In this document: positions 36,437 to 49,105 of the stretch, in pieces
Layout of the letters: every line of letters begins with the position of its first letter
Position numbering within the stretch: position 1 is the first letter of the stretch
Source of the DNA: Cliona cf. orientalis
Taxonomy: Eukaryota; Porifera; Demospongiae; Clionaida; Clionaidae
Assembly: GCA_963930775.1 (NCBI GenBank)
Contig: OZ005694.1
Location: forward strand, 1-64,000
Reading direction: 5' to 3'
Length of the DNA stretch: 64,000 nt
Made by a program: the position numbers and the translations under genes
Notes under the pieces: generated by a model
Told to the model about the DNA's origin: nothing
The model's database searches: none
Seen by the model: only the letters and a program-made list of their open reading frames with translations

Positions 36437-37834
36437 ATTGGTATGCCAGTGTGTTAATGATAATCAGTACTTGTAGCCAAGTATGTGCTATGCACTGGTA
36501 CATGGTGTTGGCTTGTTGTGCACCAACATTACTAACTTCTTTACCAACAATACAACAATTCTCTTATCACCACAATCAACCTAGGGCACCAACATTACTA
36601 ACTGTATCAACTTTACCAAGAATACCAAAGTTACCAAAATCATTACCAATATTTTTGAGAAATGTTGGTAATTTGGTATTGTTATAAAGTTAGTATTGTT
36701 GGTGCTGTAGGTCGATTGTGGCGACATGAGAAATGTTAAAAATTTTGGTATTATCATTAAATATTTGTCAGATGCTGTCCTGCACAAATTTATATCTTTT
36801 TGTTGGATGCTGTCCTGCACAAATTTTAATGAATCACTGGTGGTTTGGAGGAAGCCATGCATACTTTGAATACAATAAGGGTAGTGGAGCAGTATTGCGT
36901 GCACACACACAGCACATGTGCATAGGGTATAATGGAGTGCATATTACTACCATGTGTAATTTGTGGTGGTATGTCCCTGTTAATTAGCTAAGATGTTACT
37001 CCTCTGACTTAGCTATTCAAATTTCCAACTTTATCTTGTACCAATCTTCATTATAATATTTTATGAGCACCACCCTATAATAATTTGGCACCCTTTGCAT
37101 TTAGAAGTAAATTTGCAGATATTACAACAACAGTATACAAGTATAATTAATATCACAATCATGGGATAATGTGGCTAGCATGCATGATCATTTATTAACA
37201 GTACATGCTCACAAAACATAGAGACATAGTTCATGCACAAACAGTATCCTGCCTGGGCAAGAGTGCCCATTAGTACCGTACGCATGCGCAGATGGAAGCG
37301 GTTGCAGAGGCCACACACCTTGGCAAAGCAAGCAGCTCCAACTAAGACTAGTGTGCAATGGTTCTCGCTCTGCTCGAATGTTGCTACTGGACTACTGACA
37401 GGTATGAACAGACCATCACCTCTCGCTTCACTCGAGGCTCGGTGGCTAACTCCAGAGTGCGGCGCTTTCGCGCCGATCATTCGACAATGCGTCTCTAGCT
37501 GTCTCCTCATTTCTCATTTGTGACCCTCCACGAGGAAACCAAGCATAATACGCGGAAAAATATTTTTGAGGTAAGGCCACCTTTACCAACTACAACCTTT
37601 GAACTATTGAACCAATGCTCCAGCAAATTTGAAGTCTCTAGCCCGTGTAGTCATGGAGATATGAGCAAAAATATACCCAGATCGCCCGTACTAAAATGTT
37701 GGTGGTTTGGAGGAAGCCATGCATACTGTGAATACAATGAGTAATATTGCATGCACACACACAGCACGTGTATAGGGTACAATGGAGTGCATATTACTAC
37801 CATGTGTAATTTGTGGGGGTGTGTCCCTGTTAAT

Positions 37835-38260
37835 TACCGTATTACCTCTAATTTAACGGACACCAGAAAAATAATTATTTTGGCCAATGTCCGCTATAAT
37901 TAGAACACACGAAAATAGTTGGCGTTCGAAGTGTCCGATGAATTAGAACACGCTTTCACGCATGCGCATTCGGTCAAATGGGCGTGCGATCGATCAGCTG
38001 CAGAGATCGAGTAAACGAGACGGTACCTGGAGCTCCCTATTCATGGTGGGAACGAGAACAACTCGCCTCCTTCATACACTGATACGGGTATAGGTAGCGC
38101 GCTACCCGAGCTGTCCGCATTTAGAACAACGATGTCCGGATGATTAGAACAACAAAAATTCGTACTTCGTTGACTGTCCGGTGTGATTAGAGGTAAATAA
38201 ATAATTCAAAATGGTGTCCGGATAATTAGAGATGTCCGTTAAATTAGAGACAATACGGTA
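37835..38260. mobile_element. TACCGTA-family MITE (ccggataattag type), TA duplication shown
   Basis: The ends TACCGTATTACCTCTAATTT and its inverse (…aaattagagacaatacggta) enclose 426 bp with several tccg(g/c)(a/t)ataattag motifs. It interrupts the unit that elsewhere reads ttaattagctaagatg, leaving ttaat-TA…TA-gctaag. That is a 2-bp TA target duplication, the Tc1/mariner-superfamily signature. Confidence 0.9.
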
Positions 38261-38699
38261 GCTAAGATGTTACTCCTCTGACCAGCTATTCAAACTTCTT
38301 TATCTTGTATCAATCTCCATTGTAATATTTATGAGCACCACCCTATATTAATTTAGGTACCCTATGCATTATTTCAGTTGTAATTAGAAGTACATTTGCA
38401 GATACATGTATTACACCAAGAGTATGCAATGTATAGTCTTGTACGGTAGCACCCATTTAAATTGGAATGGACATTGCCATGTGAGAGTATCAACTATGTT
38501 GTTGCTCTTCTAACTGGTGTACTCTTTAGCCGTGTACATGCATGGTGTCTTAATTAGAGGAGGTCTCCTCATTTCTCATTTTATAGACCAGCCATGGTTC
38601 CACAGTATCCAAGTAACTTTTGTTTTGGCCCTGAATAAAAAATATATTTTTACTTGATCCATGACCACAAGTATTATGGTATACGAGATCTAATGCCAC

Positions 38700-39849
38700 A
38701 ACCCTATACGAAATCTTGTGCATGTAACATGCATGTTACATGCATATTTCAGGTAATGACATGCACTAACCTTGGCGCATGTTATATGCAGGTTCAATTT
38801 GTATCTACATGCATGTAGCATGCATGTTTCATGTGACATGCATGGACTTGGGACTTTTTCCATGCATGCTACATGCGTGTTACATGACATGCATGTAACA
38901 TGTGTAAAACAATTAAGGATTACAACAGGCGATTGAGAAGTTAAAAATCGCTTCCTTATCTGTGTACACATACATGTACGCATATAGATCTAGGTGGGAT
39001 GGGGTCAGCATATGTTTAAACGTCGAGATTCAGAACGAATACTTATATGATGTACTTAGCACACACTATTTTTAACATGCATCAAACATGTCATGTCACT
39101 TACATGAAACATGCATGTCACTTTCCTGTTATATGCCTGTTACTCCTGCTACATGTGCTGTGCATGCTACCCTTATTTTGACATGCATACAACATGCATT
39201 TTGCCCCGAGTGTAACATGCATGTTGTCTTGACATGCACTACACATGAACAGGGTTTCATATAGGGTTTTTGTCAGGGGGGGGGGGCAAACGCGACAATT
39301 CCAGAGTTAAGGGGGGGGGGCAAAGACTATAGTATGTTTTTCCATCTGTGAAGAATGACGTGCTCATTAACTTCATTATATTAGGTGGGTCTGGGGGTAT
39401 GCTCCCCCAGGAAAATTTTTTAATGTTTCAACCTCTGAGACTGTTTCTGGTGGCTTCTGAGCACTCGGATGGGGAAAGCCTGTCAGTAATGTCCACTGGT
39501 TCCCCTCTATTTCAAGTCAAATGTTGTAAGGATGTGGGATATGTCTACTACTGCGCGTAGCGCGAAGCGTTAGCTAATTTATGGCTGAAAAATGAGCACA
39601 ATTAACTGCCGCTTTGGACACTTTCACCATTTAAATCTTTTACTTGTGCATGTATTACATGTATGGATGGTGGCTACTCTCAAGGGGGGGGCAGCCAGCT
39701 TCCAAGGGGGGGCGAGTGACCCCTCCCACCCCCCCCCCCAAAATGAAACCCTGATGAATATAACATTCATGTTACAGACATATTTGAGTCAACATGCATG
39801 TATGTTCTAGTAACATGCATGTTACATGCATAAGATTTCATATAGGGTT
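38700..39849. mobile_element. Element with AACCCTATA ends, copy 2
   Basis: Same termini and body as 32496-34027 but 1,150 bp long, because it lacks the nested insertion. It carries the empty site TTAGC at 39056-39060. Confidence 0.7.
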
Positions 39850-42117
39850 ATGGCTGGTCATGGTACAGACGTACACACCTGCACACACACACACAGGGCA
39901 CTGATACATGTAGTTTCATAAGCAAATAAGATTATTATGGACTTCGTGTACATTTGTTGGTAGTTGCCTAGCAACCAAAGTTTTTATAGGCAATTAATTT
40001 TGCCGGCTAAGGGACGGGGTTGGGTCATCATAAAGTAGGCCAATGATGAACAGAGGTCAACTACCAACAAACTAAATAGTTATCTGACAGTAATTGGGGT
40101 GCATTCGACGATGCATCTCATGCGCCCCCAATTACAGTCAGATAACTGTTATGTATATACTGGGATGAGTTTAGATGATAGGGAGATACCCCTCATGCAT
40201 GTATGATGAAAGTAGCTAGGTACACATGTATCTATAGAAACAGACAGCCGTGCACACTAAAGAGTAACAGGAACATTTTTATTATTAATTAAGACTGGTT
40301 GGGGTCAACCCCCTGTGTCTCTGGGTGTGGAGCACTGGTGGTTTGGAGGAAGCCATGCATACTGTGAATAGAATAAGGGTAGTGGAGTAGAGTATTGCAT
40401 GCACACACACAGCACATGTGTATAGGGTACAATGGAGTGCATAATATTACCATGTGTGATGTGTGGTGGTGTGTCCCTGTTAATTAGCTAAGATGTTACT
40501 CCTCTGACTTAGCTATTCAAATTCCCAACTTTGTCTTGTACCAATCTTCATTATGTTATTTGTGAGCACCACCCTATAATAATTTGGCACCCTTTGCATT
40601 TAGAAGTAAATTTGCAGATATTGCCATGCGAGTGTATTAGCTACATGTTGGTACTCTTTTAACTGGTGTACTCTTTAGCTGTGTACATGCGTGGTGTCTT
40701 AATTAGAGGAGGTCTCCTCATTTCTCATTTGTGACCCTCCACGAGGAAACCAAGCATAATGCATGGAAAAGAATTTTTGAGTTAAGGCCACCATTACCAA
40801 CTACAACCTTTGAACTATTGCTCCAGCAAATTTGAAGTCTCTAGCCCGTGTAGTCGTGGAGATATGGGCAAAAATATACCCGGATCGCCCGTACTAAAGT
40901 TTTGGTGGTTTGGAGGAAGCCATGCATACTGTGAATACAATGAGTAGTATTGCATGCACACACACAGCACGTGTATAGGGTACAATGGAGTGCTTGTGTA
41001 ATTTGTGGTGGTGTGTCCCTGTTAATTAGCTAAGATGTTGCTCCTCTGACCTAGCTATTGATTCCCAACTTTGTCTTGTACCAATCTTCATTATATTATT
41101 TGTGAGTACCACCCTATAATAATTTAGGTACCCTTTGCATTATTTCATTTGCAGATATTACACCAAGAGTATGCAATGTATAGTCTTGCACGGTAGCACC
41201 CATTTAAATTGGAATTGACATTGCCATGTGAGGATATCAACTATGTTGTTGCTCTTCTAACTGGTGTACTCTTTAGCTGTGTACATGCATGGTGTCTTAA
41301 TTAGAGGTCTCCTCACATCTCATGTTATAGACCAGCCATGGTTAATTCCACAGTATTCAAGTAACTCTTACTTTGTCCATGAATAAAAAATATATTTTTA
41401 CTTATCATCCATTTCTCCATGACCACCAGTATTATGGTAAACGAGATCTAATGCCACAAAGTATCATTCTCGAGTGAGCATCCATAGTCACAGTGGAGCT
41501 GCTATGCACTAGCTCATGCACAGTGTAAAAAAAGTATATGTAATTAAGTTAAACTAGTATCATTTTATGGTTAGGCCAAATCAATTTCATTTCATGTTTC
41601 TTGGACCCACCGACCATTTATTTCTGAGATTTGGAAAAAAAATTAAAAACCACAAGCACGTGATCCACCAAGTGTGGATTAATCGCCATATTCAGCAGAA
41701 GCTGTCCATGACGAGGAGCCAAGAAAAGGAGCTTCCCTTGCTTCATAGTTGGTAAGAATTGCCACCATACATGTAGCTTCATTTTGTCAAGGCTCAGTGT
41801 TCTGGAGGAGTCTTGTATTGATTTCTTGGTCAAACCAGCTTGTTCATAGCAGGACAGCGAATTTTAATGATATTCATAACATTTAATGAGATTCATGACT
41901 TTTTGCCTCCCAACCAACCCTATCTCAGCCTTCCGTCCGTCCAAGAAACATGAAATTAATTTGATGTGGCCTTACTCTAACTGTAATGCATGTAAATGGT
42001 CTGAAATAGTCTGTAGAGGAGTGTTCATGCAGTTTATACTCTCTTGAGCACATGCATACACATGTACACTGTATCTGCTTAGAGGGGGAGCCCTACCTAG
42101 CTAGTTATGTGCATGTG

Positions 42118-42148
42118 GTCAGGAGTACATTACTAATGTACTCCTGAC
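42118..42148. repeat. Perfect 31-bp palindrome, copy 2
   Basis: Identical to 36406-36436 and located at the equivalent place in the sister duplicate. Confidence 0.9.
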
Positions 42149-42248
42149 ATAGTACATAACTGGTATGCTATGGCTTGAAGTTTCTGTGCCAGTGTGTTCT
42201 GCTATGTACTGGTACATGGTGTTTTCTTTTTGTGCACCAACATTACTC

Positions 42249-45162
42249 AGAGTGCAAAATAACAGCCGGCCATCGGCCATTTTCCGTGCATTTCAACCAG
42301 ATGGCCGCTCAAGCTACTTCTTTTCGGTCATAGTGTCCAGGCAAAACTTTTCCTAAGCTACAGTATGGCTTGGATAGATATATGTACTCTCATTTATACA
42401 ATCTACTAGCTAAGTCAAAATGAGCAAATAATGCTCATTTGCACTCAATCTTGCTGTTTGTTCGATCACTATTGCTGGCCTAACACGGGAAATCAAAGTG
42501 CAATTGTTGTGCTAGATGTGCACATATACCTGTGCTTAAATTAATTGACAATAATGTTTGTGGCTTCTTAGTACAGCCCACTAACAATCCCAGTTGTACA
42601 AGCATACAATATAGACTGGAGACAGAAAAGGATCTGGACTAAGTGGCATGTCCTAGCAAATGGAGCAAATGTCCGACCAACTTGGGAATTGGTTGGCCAT
42701 CATGGCCACTCAGTGGTAGTGGTCTGATTCTGGAGACTAAGTGAAGTGTATTAGTAGTGCTAGCAGCAGCCACCCAACCATCTGGTTGAATTTTGTGAGT
42801 ATCACTTAGCCAGCCAGCCAGTGGTTTGGGAGCCAATTTACTCTCACAGCTTTTGGAACACACACACACACACACACACGCTTGTGCTATACAGTACTGC
42901 CACATAATATATATGTGCAACCTATACAATTGTCCATTTATTATACAAAATAATGCATACTATCCCACCCACACACACACATGCTTGTGCTATACAGTAC
43001 TGCCACAATGTCATAATATTATGTCCCTGTAATGATGTAGATGAGGAAAGCGATTTTTAACTTCTCAATCGCCTATTTTAATCCTTAATTGTTTTACGCA
43101 TGTTACATGCATGTCATGTAGCATGCATGCAGCATGCATGGAAAACGTCCCAAATCCATGCACATTACATGAAACATGCATGCTACATGCATGTAGAGAC
43201 AAATGGAACCTGCATATAACATGCGCCAAGGTTAATGCATATCATTACCTGAAATATGCATATAACATACATGTTACATGCACAAGATTTCGTATAGGGT
43301 ACTAACTGTAATGGGTGTTAGTGTCATTAGATGTTGTTACCATAGTAACATATACTAAAGACTGTTTCAGACCATTTACATGATTCTCCAGTAGAGGATC
43401 CTTAGTCAAGTCATGTTCAAAAAGTAACAAAACAGAGCTACCCTAGCCCACAGTAATTTAATCAGTGTACAGTGCCTGTATGATGGAGCACTGGGTATAC
43501 CATAGTAACAATACCTAGTACCTTTAAGTTAGATGATTTCCACCCACTCTAACTGCACCACAGTTTGTTGGAAATTATCTAAAGTATACATAGAGTAGTG
43601 TTCATGCAGTTCATCATGACATTGTGTGTAATCTTGAGCATATATACATGCATATATACACATGTACACTGTAGCTAGCTACATGCATGTAGTCAGGAGT
43701 ACATTACTAATGTACTCCTGATGTAGTACATACCAGTATGCCCTCATTCCCTATGGCTGGGTATGGCTTGAAATTTCTGTGTGAGTGTGTTATCATAATT
43801 AATCGAATACAGCCCATGATCCAATTTAACACAATGCATGTAAATTAGCATTTTACGAATTCTTATAACGTTTATATAATATATGGAGTGATTGACGACC
43901 TTTACCAGATAAACGTGCGTTATTCAAAATTGAAATTTTTTTCTTGCATAGTATTACTTTAAGTACAGTAATGATATTCAGTACTAGTGGCCACTGTGTG
44001 TGAGAAGGTGGTGGAACTGGGTGTACAAGGTGGGGTGGGAATTACTAGACTACAGAGGCTTTCTACTATAGCACAGTTCTGAGGTGAGGGATGCATATGC
44101 AGGTGTGGTATACCTTATAGTTATATGACAGGCATCTGTCTTGTATTGGCTGCCATATAACTGACTTGTTAGATCTTGACATACCAATTTGTACCTATTC
44201 TTTTACATTGAGCATGTTGCCACTGTGTACACTAGCATGAACCTGTAATAATATTGATGTTCCTCTGTATTAGAAAATATTGTCACTAGTTACCTAGGTA
44301 ACATCTAACAATATGCTTTGCAAGTCAGCTGTCCAGTTGAAAGGGTAAATAGGCAGTGGCTCTCTTGTGTTTAATTTAATTATACTACAAGTCACAATGG
44401 CTCTCAGTTTATACAGTGACAGAGACAGGTTCCATTGATATTCCCTAACTTTCCTAGACAACTGATCTGCAAAGCACAATAGGATGTGTAGGGAGTGTTT
44501 TAGGGTAGTACATGTGTGCACACTGTGTGTACATTAGTGTTTATTATGTACCTGTGGCAACCAAAGATATTTTAGGTCAATTATTGGATGAGTGTACTGT
44601 AGCTGATCATAGAGTAGTCTCAGGGAGTCATGGACAAACATCTTTTCCTTGATAATTATTAATAATCCACCAAGTATATACCTCAGAGGACAAAATAAGG
44701 TTTTCAAAATGGGTGGCCATGATGGCCAATCAATTCCCAAGTTGGTCGGTCATTTGCTCCATTTGCTAGGACATGCCACTGAGTCCAGCTATCTCTAGTG
44801 CTAGTGGGCTGTACTAGGAAGCCACAAACAAGGTCAATTAGTTTAACCACAGGTACACGTGGACATCTTGCACAACAATTGCACTTTGACTCATTGTGTT
44901 TGGCTACTGAGAAATTGAACAAACAGCAAGAACGAATGCAAAGGAGCTCGTTTGCTCGTTTTTTGATATAGAAAGTAAGATAAAATTCTAGTAGATTGTA
45001 TAAATGAGAGTAGATATTTCTATCCAAACCATACTGGTAGTAACGTTGTATAGCTTTGGAAACTTTTGCCTGGACACTATGACCGACCAAGAAGTAGCTT
45101 GAGCGGCCATCTGGTTGAAATGCACGGAAAATGGCCGATGGCCGGCTGTTATTTTGTGCTCT
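42249..45162. repeat. Large inverted repeat, ~480-bp arms
   Basis: The left arm about 42249-42735 (gtgcaaaataacagccggcc … ttggttggccatcatggcca) is repeated inverted at about 44700-45162. Between the arms lie a (CA)n tract, the inverted remnant of the AACCCTATA element (43046-43300) and a third copy of the 31-bp palindrome (43692-43722). It may be the ends of a degraded foldback transposon; frames within the arms are not conserved genes. Confidence 0.75.
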
Positions 45163-45179
45163 GTACCTTGACCACAATG

Positions 45180-45464
45180 CAGTGGCGTAGGAAGCGGGGC
45201 GGCCAGGGCGGCCATGGCCGCCCCACTTTTTGGCAGATCGAGGCCACACCCACCAATTTATTGCATGCGACTGAGCATGCTCATAGCCTCATTCAATAAT
45301 CTAGCTAGCGAGCCCGACGACCTTTTCCTACTCTCCACTGCAATAATTTACACTGTACCACCACCCATTGGATTTGAGTGTCCCCACTTAATCTAATTAT
45401 AATTGGCCCCACCTATTGACACACCCCCAGCCTACCCACATTCAAAATGCTTCCTACGCCCCTG
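45180..45464. mobile_element. MITE, CAGTGGCG family, 5-bp duplication with empty site
   Basis: The ends CAGTGGCGTAGGAAGC and GCTTCCTACGCCCCTG are inverted repeats. CAATG is duplicated at 45175-45179 and 45465-45469. The paralogous segment near 30825-30850 reads ttgaccacaatgactcagca uninterrupted, with one CAATG, so the insertion and its 5-bp duplication are shown directly. Confidence 0.92.
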
Positions 45465-45949
45465 CAATGACTCAGCAGCTGTACATCTGCTGGTGGTATT
45501 CTATGCCTTGAGCTGTGTGTACTGTAGGGTTCGGTTCACATATTCATGTAGTTGGATGCAAAATAATTAATGTACATTGGTGTCCGGGCATTTGGTGTAA
45601 AATAATGTCCGGTCAAATTTCATTTTGATCAGACATTAATTTGACTGGCCATACAAAAAATTTATCATAAGGTCTGCTAATAGTTGATGTCTGTGTGAGA
45701 CTTAAGTAGAGCTGCTATGTACTGTTGGACTACATTTTTTAGTATTTTCTTATTTACTCTTAACAGATTCAGCATCAATTGCTGACAGGGCACTGCTGTG
45801 CTCAGAACAACATCAGAACAGAGAGTGGAGAGGATACTGATCTGGTGAGCACAACAATTATGTAATCATATATAATACAGGGTTTTCCCCACACTGGTCG
45901 GTTCTGATAAAGGGTCATCTAGTTGCTAACTCAAAATTACCACCACTAC

Positions 45950-46225
45950 CCAGCAAGAAAATCTTAAGTAAGATCTTACATAAGATCTGAATCTTACAAG
46001 ATTATCATACTTAAGATGTTCCATATTCTATTAAGATCTTTTAAGATCTATTAAGCAGAGAAATAAGATTTATCTAAGTTCTTAGCAGATCTACAGTCTA
46101 TTGTAGCAACAATCTTACAAGAATTTGTAAGATTCTTATAAGATCATAATAGATTGAAGAATAGAACTTATGTAAGTTCTTAGTTGACCTTAACAAGATC
46201 TTACAAGACCATTAAAGTTAAAAAT
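45950..46225. repeat. Cluster of TAAGATCTTA-like palindromes
   Basis: About 270 bp packed with cttacaagat, taagatctta and aagttcttag motifs in both orientations, able to fold on itself. It ends just before the left target duplication of the large element. No function or family is evident. Confidence 0.6.
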
Positions 46226-46234
46226 ATTTTGCAA

Positions 46235-46243
46235 GGATATATG
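46235..46243. repeat. Left 9-bp target-site duplication GGATATATG
   Basis: An exact match to 62226-62234, directly outside the inverted termini of the 16-kb element. Confidence 0.85.
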
Positions 46244-46345
46244 ACAAAAGGTTAGCGAGAGAAGGGTTTCCAATTAATATACGTCAGTATAGCATCACGT
46301 GATCTATTCACCCGCGCGCCGTATATATAGTATATATAGTATACT
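46244..46345 (+). repeat. Left terminal inverted repeat of the giant element
   Basis: About 100 bp matching the inverted right terminus in blocks: gttagcgagagaagg, atacgtca(g/c)tatagcatca and cgtgatctattcacc, followed by C/G-rich cccgcgcgcc. The outer six bases differ between ends, and the right end has a short extra tatacgta segment. Confidence 0.8.
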
Positions 46346-46429
46346 AGTAGTACTGCACTGTACTACGCATCATACTAGTTTGATGTAAATCTCTCATGTG
46401 ATTCATTGCCGCTATTCTCCTATTCACAG

Positions 46430-49105
46430 TTCTACGTGTACTCTGTGTTCTCGACTGTTATCTCAGCAACTATACTGTCACTACTATAGTATTTGTCCAG
46501 TGTTCCTTGTTCTCCAGTCCTCCATGTACTCTGTGTTCTCTAATACGGTACTGTCACTATAATACTAATACTGCATGCTGATGTGTCCATGGCAGTGTTT
46601 CTTGTTCTCCAGTTCTCCACGTACTCTGTGTTCTCAACTGTTCTCTCAGAAACTACAATACTGTCACTATATAATACTAATACTGCATGCTGATGTGTCC
46701 AGTGTTCCTTGTTCTCCAGTTCTCCATGTACTCTGTGTTCTCAACTGTTCTCTCATAGACTACAATACTGTCACTATAATACTAATACTGCTTGCTGATG
46801 AGTCCAGTGTTTCTTGTTCTCCAGTTCTCCATGTACTCTGTGTTCTCAACTGTTCTCTCATAGACTACAATATACTGTCACTATAATAATACTAATACTG
46901 CTTGCTGATGAGTCCAGTGTTCCTTGTTCTCCAGTTCTCCATGTACTCTGTGTTCTCAACTGTTCTCTCATAGACTACAATACTGTCACTATAATAATAA
47001 TACTAATACTGCTGTCCAGTGTTCCTTGTTCTCCAGTTCTCCACGTACTCTGTGTTCTCAACTGTTCTCTCATAGACTACAATACTGTCACTATAATGTA
47101 CTAATATATACTGCATGCTGATGTGTCCAGTGTTCCTTGTTCTCCAGTTCTCCATGTACTCTGTGTTCTCAACTGTTCTCTCATAGACTACAATACTGTC
47201 ACTATAATACTAATACTGCGTGCTGATGTGTCCAGTGTTCCTTGTTCTCCAGTTCTCCATGTACTCTGTGTTCTCAACTGTTCTCTCATAGACTACAATA
47301 CAGTAACTGTCACTATATAATACTAATACTGCATGCTGATGTGTCCAGTGTTCCTTGTTCTCCAGTTCTCCATGTACTCTGTGTTCTCAACTGTTCTCTC
47401 ATAGACTACAATACTGTCACTATAATACTAATACTGCTTGCTGATGAGTCCAGTGTTTCTTGTTCTCCAGTTCTCCATGTACTCTGTGTTCTCAACTGTT
47501 CTCTCATAGACTACAATATACTGTCACTATAATAATACTAATACTGCTTGCTGATGAGTCCAGTGTTCCTTGTTCTCCAGTTCTCCATGTACTCTGTGTT
47601 CTCAACTGTTCTCTCATAGACTACAATACTGTCACTATAATATTTCTAATACTGCTTGCTGATGAGTCCAGTGTTTCTTGTTCTCCAGTTCTCCATGTAC
47701 TCTGTGTTCTCAACTGTTCTCTCATAGACTACAATACTGTCACTATAATAATAATACTAATACTGCTGTCCAGTGTTCCTTGTTCTCCAGTTCTCCATGT
47801 ACTCTGTGTTCTCAACTGTTCTCTCATAGACTACAATACTGTCACTATAATGTATATAATACTAATACTGCATGCTGATGTGTCCAGTGTTCCTTGTTCT
47901 CCAGTTCTCCATGTACTCTGTGTTCTCAACTGTTCTCTCATAGACTACAATACTGTCACTATAATACTAATACTGCGTGCTGATGTGTCCAGTGTTCCTT
48001 GTTCTCCAGTTCTCCATGTACTCTGTGTTCTCAACTGTTCTCTCATAGACTACAATACAGTAACTGTCACTATATAATACTAATACTGCATGCTGATGTG
48101 TCCAGTGTTCCTTGTTCTCCAGTTCTCCATGTACTCTGTGTTCTCAACTGTTCTCTCATAGACTACAATACTGTCACTATAATACTAATACTGCTTGCTG
48201 ATGAGTCCAGTGTTTCTTGTTCTCCAGTTCTCCATGTACTCTGTGTTCTCAACTGTTCTCTCATAGACTACAATATACTGTCACTATAATAATACTAATA
48301 CTGCTTGCTGATGAGTCCAGTGTTCCTTGTTCTCCAGTTCTCCATGTACTCTGTGTTCTCAACTGTTCTCTCATAGACTACAATACTGTCACTATAATAT
48401 TTCTAATACTGCTTGCTGATGAGTCCAGTGTTTCTTGTTCTCCAGTTCTCCATGTACTCTGTGTTCTCAACTGTTCTCTCATAGACTACAATACTGTCAC
48501 TATAATAATAATACTAATACTGCTGTCCAGTGTTCCTTGTTCTCCAGTTCTCCATGTACTCTGTGTTCTCAACTGTTCTCTCATAGACTACAATACTGTC
48601 ACTATAATGTATATAATACTAATACTGCATGCTGATGTGTCCAGTGTTCCTTGTTCTCCAGTTCTCCATGTACTCTGTGTTCTCAACTGTTCTCTCATAG
48701 ACTACAATACTGTCACTATATTTCTAATACTGCTTGCTGATGAGTCCAGTGTTTCTTGTTCTCCAGTTCTCCATGTACTCTGTGTTCTCAACTGTTCTCT
48801 CATAGACTACAATACTGTCACTATAATACTAATCCTGCATGCTGATGAGTCCAGTGTTCCTTGTTCTCCAGTTCTCCATGTACTCTGTGTTCTCAACTGT
48901 TCTTTAAAGAACTATAATAATACACAACACTAGTATATACTGCTGATGTGTCCAGTGTTCCTTGTTCTCCAGTTCTTCATGTACTCTGCATGCATGTGTT
49001 CTCATAAACTATTATACTGTCACCATAATATAATTATAGTACTGCATGCTGATGTGTCCAGTGTTCCTTGTTCTCCAGTTCTCCCTCTACTCCGTGTACT
49101 GTTAT
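46430..49105 (+). repeat. Left subterminal tandem array, ~25 copies of ~108 bp
   Basis: The unit runs gtgtccagtgttccttgttc, tccagttctccatgtactct, gtgttctcaactgttctctc and so on. Units differ by small indels (taataataata, tatttcta), and a 757-bp block of seven units is itself duplicated in tandem (47242 onward equals 47999 onward). The frames LFSSSPCTLCSQLFSHRLQY… are translations of the repeat. The position just inside the termini suggests transposase-binding arrays, but that is inference. Confidence 0.92.

Larger units (their letters stand above)
31900..42160. repeat. Amplified non-coding block, ~7 copies of a ~0.6-kb unit
   Basis: The unit (ggtttggaggaagccatgca … gagtgcatattac … tctgaccagctattc … taatgccaca) recurs at about 31930, 34500, 35130, 36840, 37700, 40330 and 40900. 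At a larger scale 32290-34960 recurs as 38510-40730, and 35100-36440 recurs as 40900-42150. No coding frame is conserved between copies, so the block is duplicated non-coding DNA, possibly within a long intron. Confidence 0.85.

Noticed and set aside
37175..37523. Overlapping 111- and 96-residue frames on opposite strands
   Set aside because: They fall in an insertion within the amplified block, without splice sites or a domain I recognise.
45769..45846. Possible exon (IQHQLLTGHCCAQNNIRTES) with acceptor TCTTAACAG and donor CTG|GTGAGC
   Set aside because: The splice signals are good, but there is no recognisable family and no partner exon, so it is noted here and not called.
46575..48933. 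Open frames such as the 238- and 205-residue LFSSSPCTLCSQLFSHRL repeats
   Set aside because: They follow the ~108-bp tandem array of the transposon, change frame from unit to unit and have no domain.
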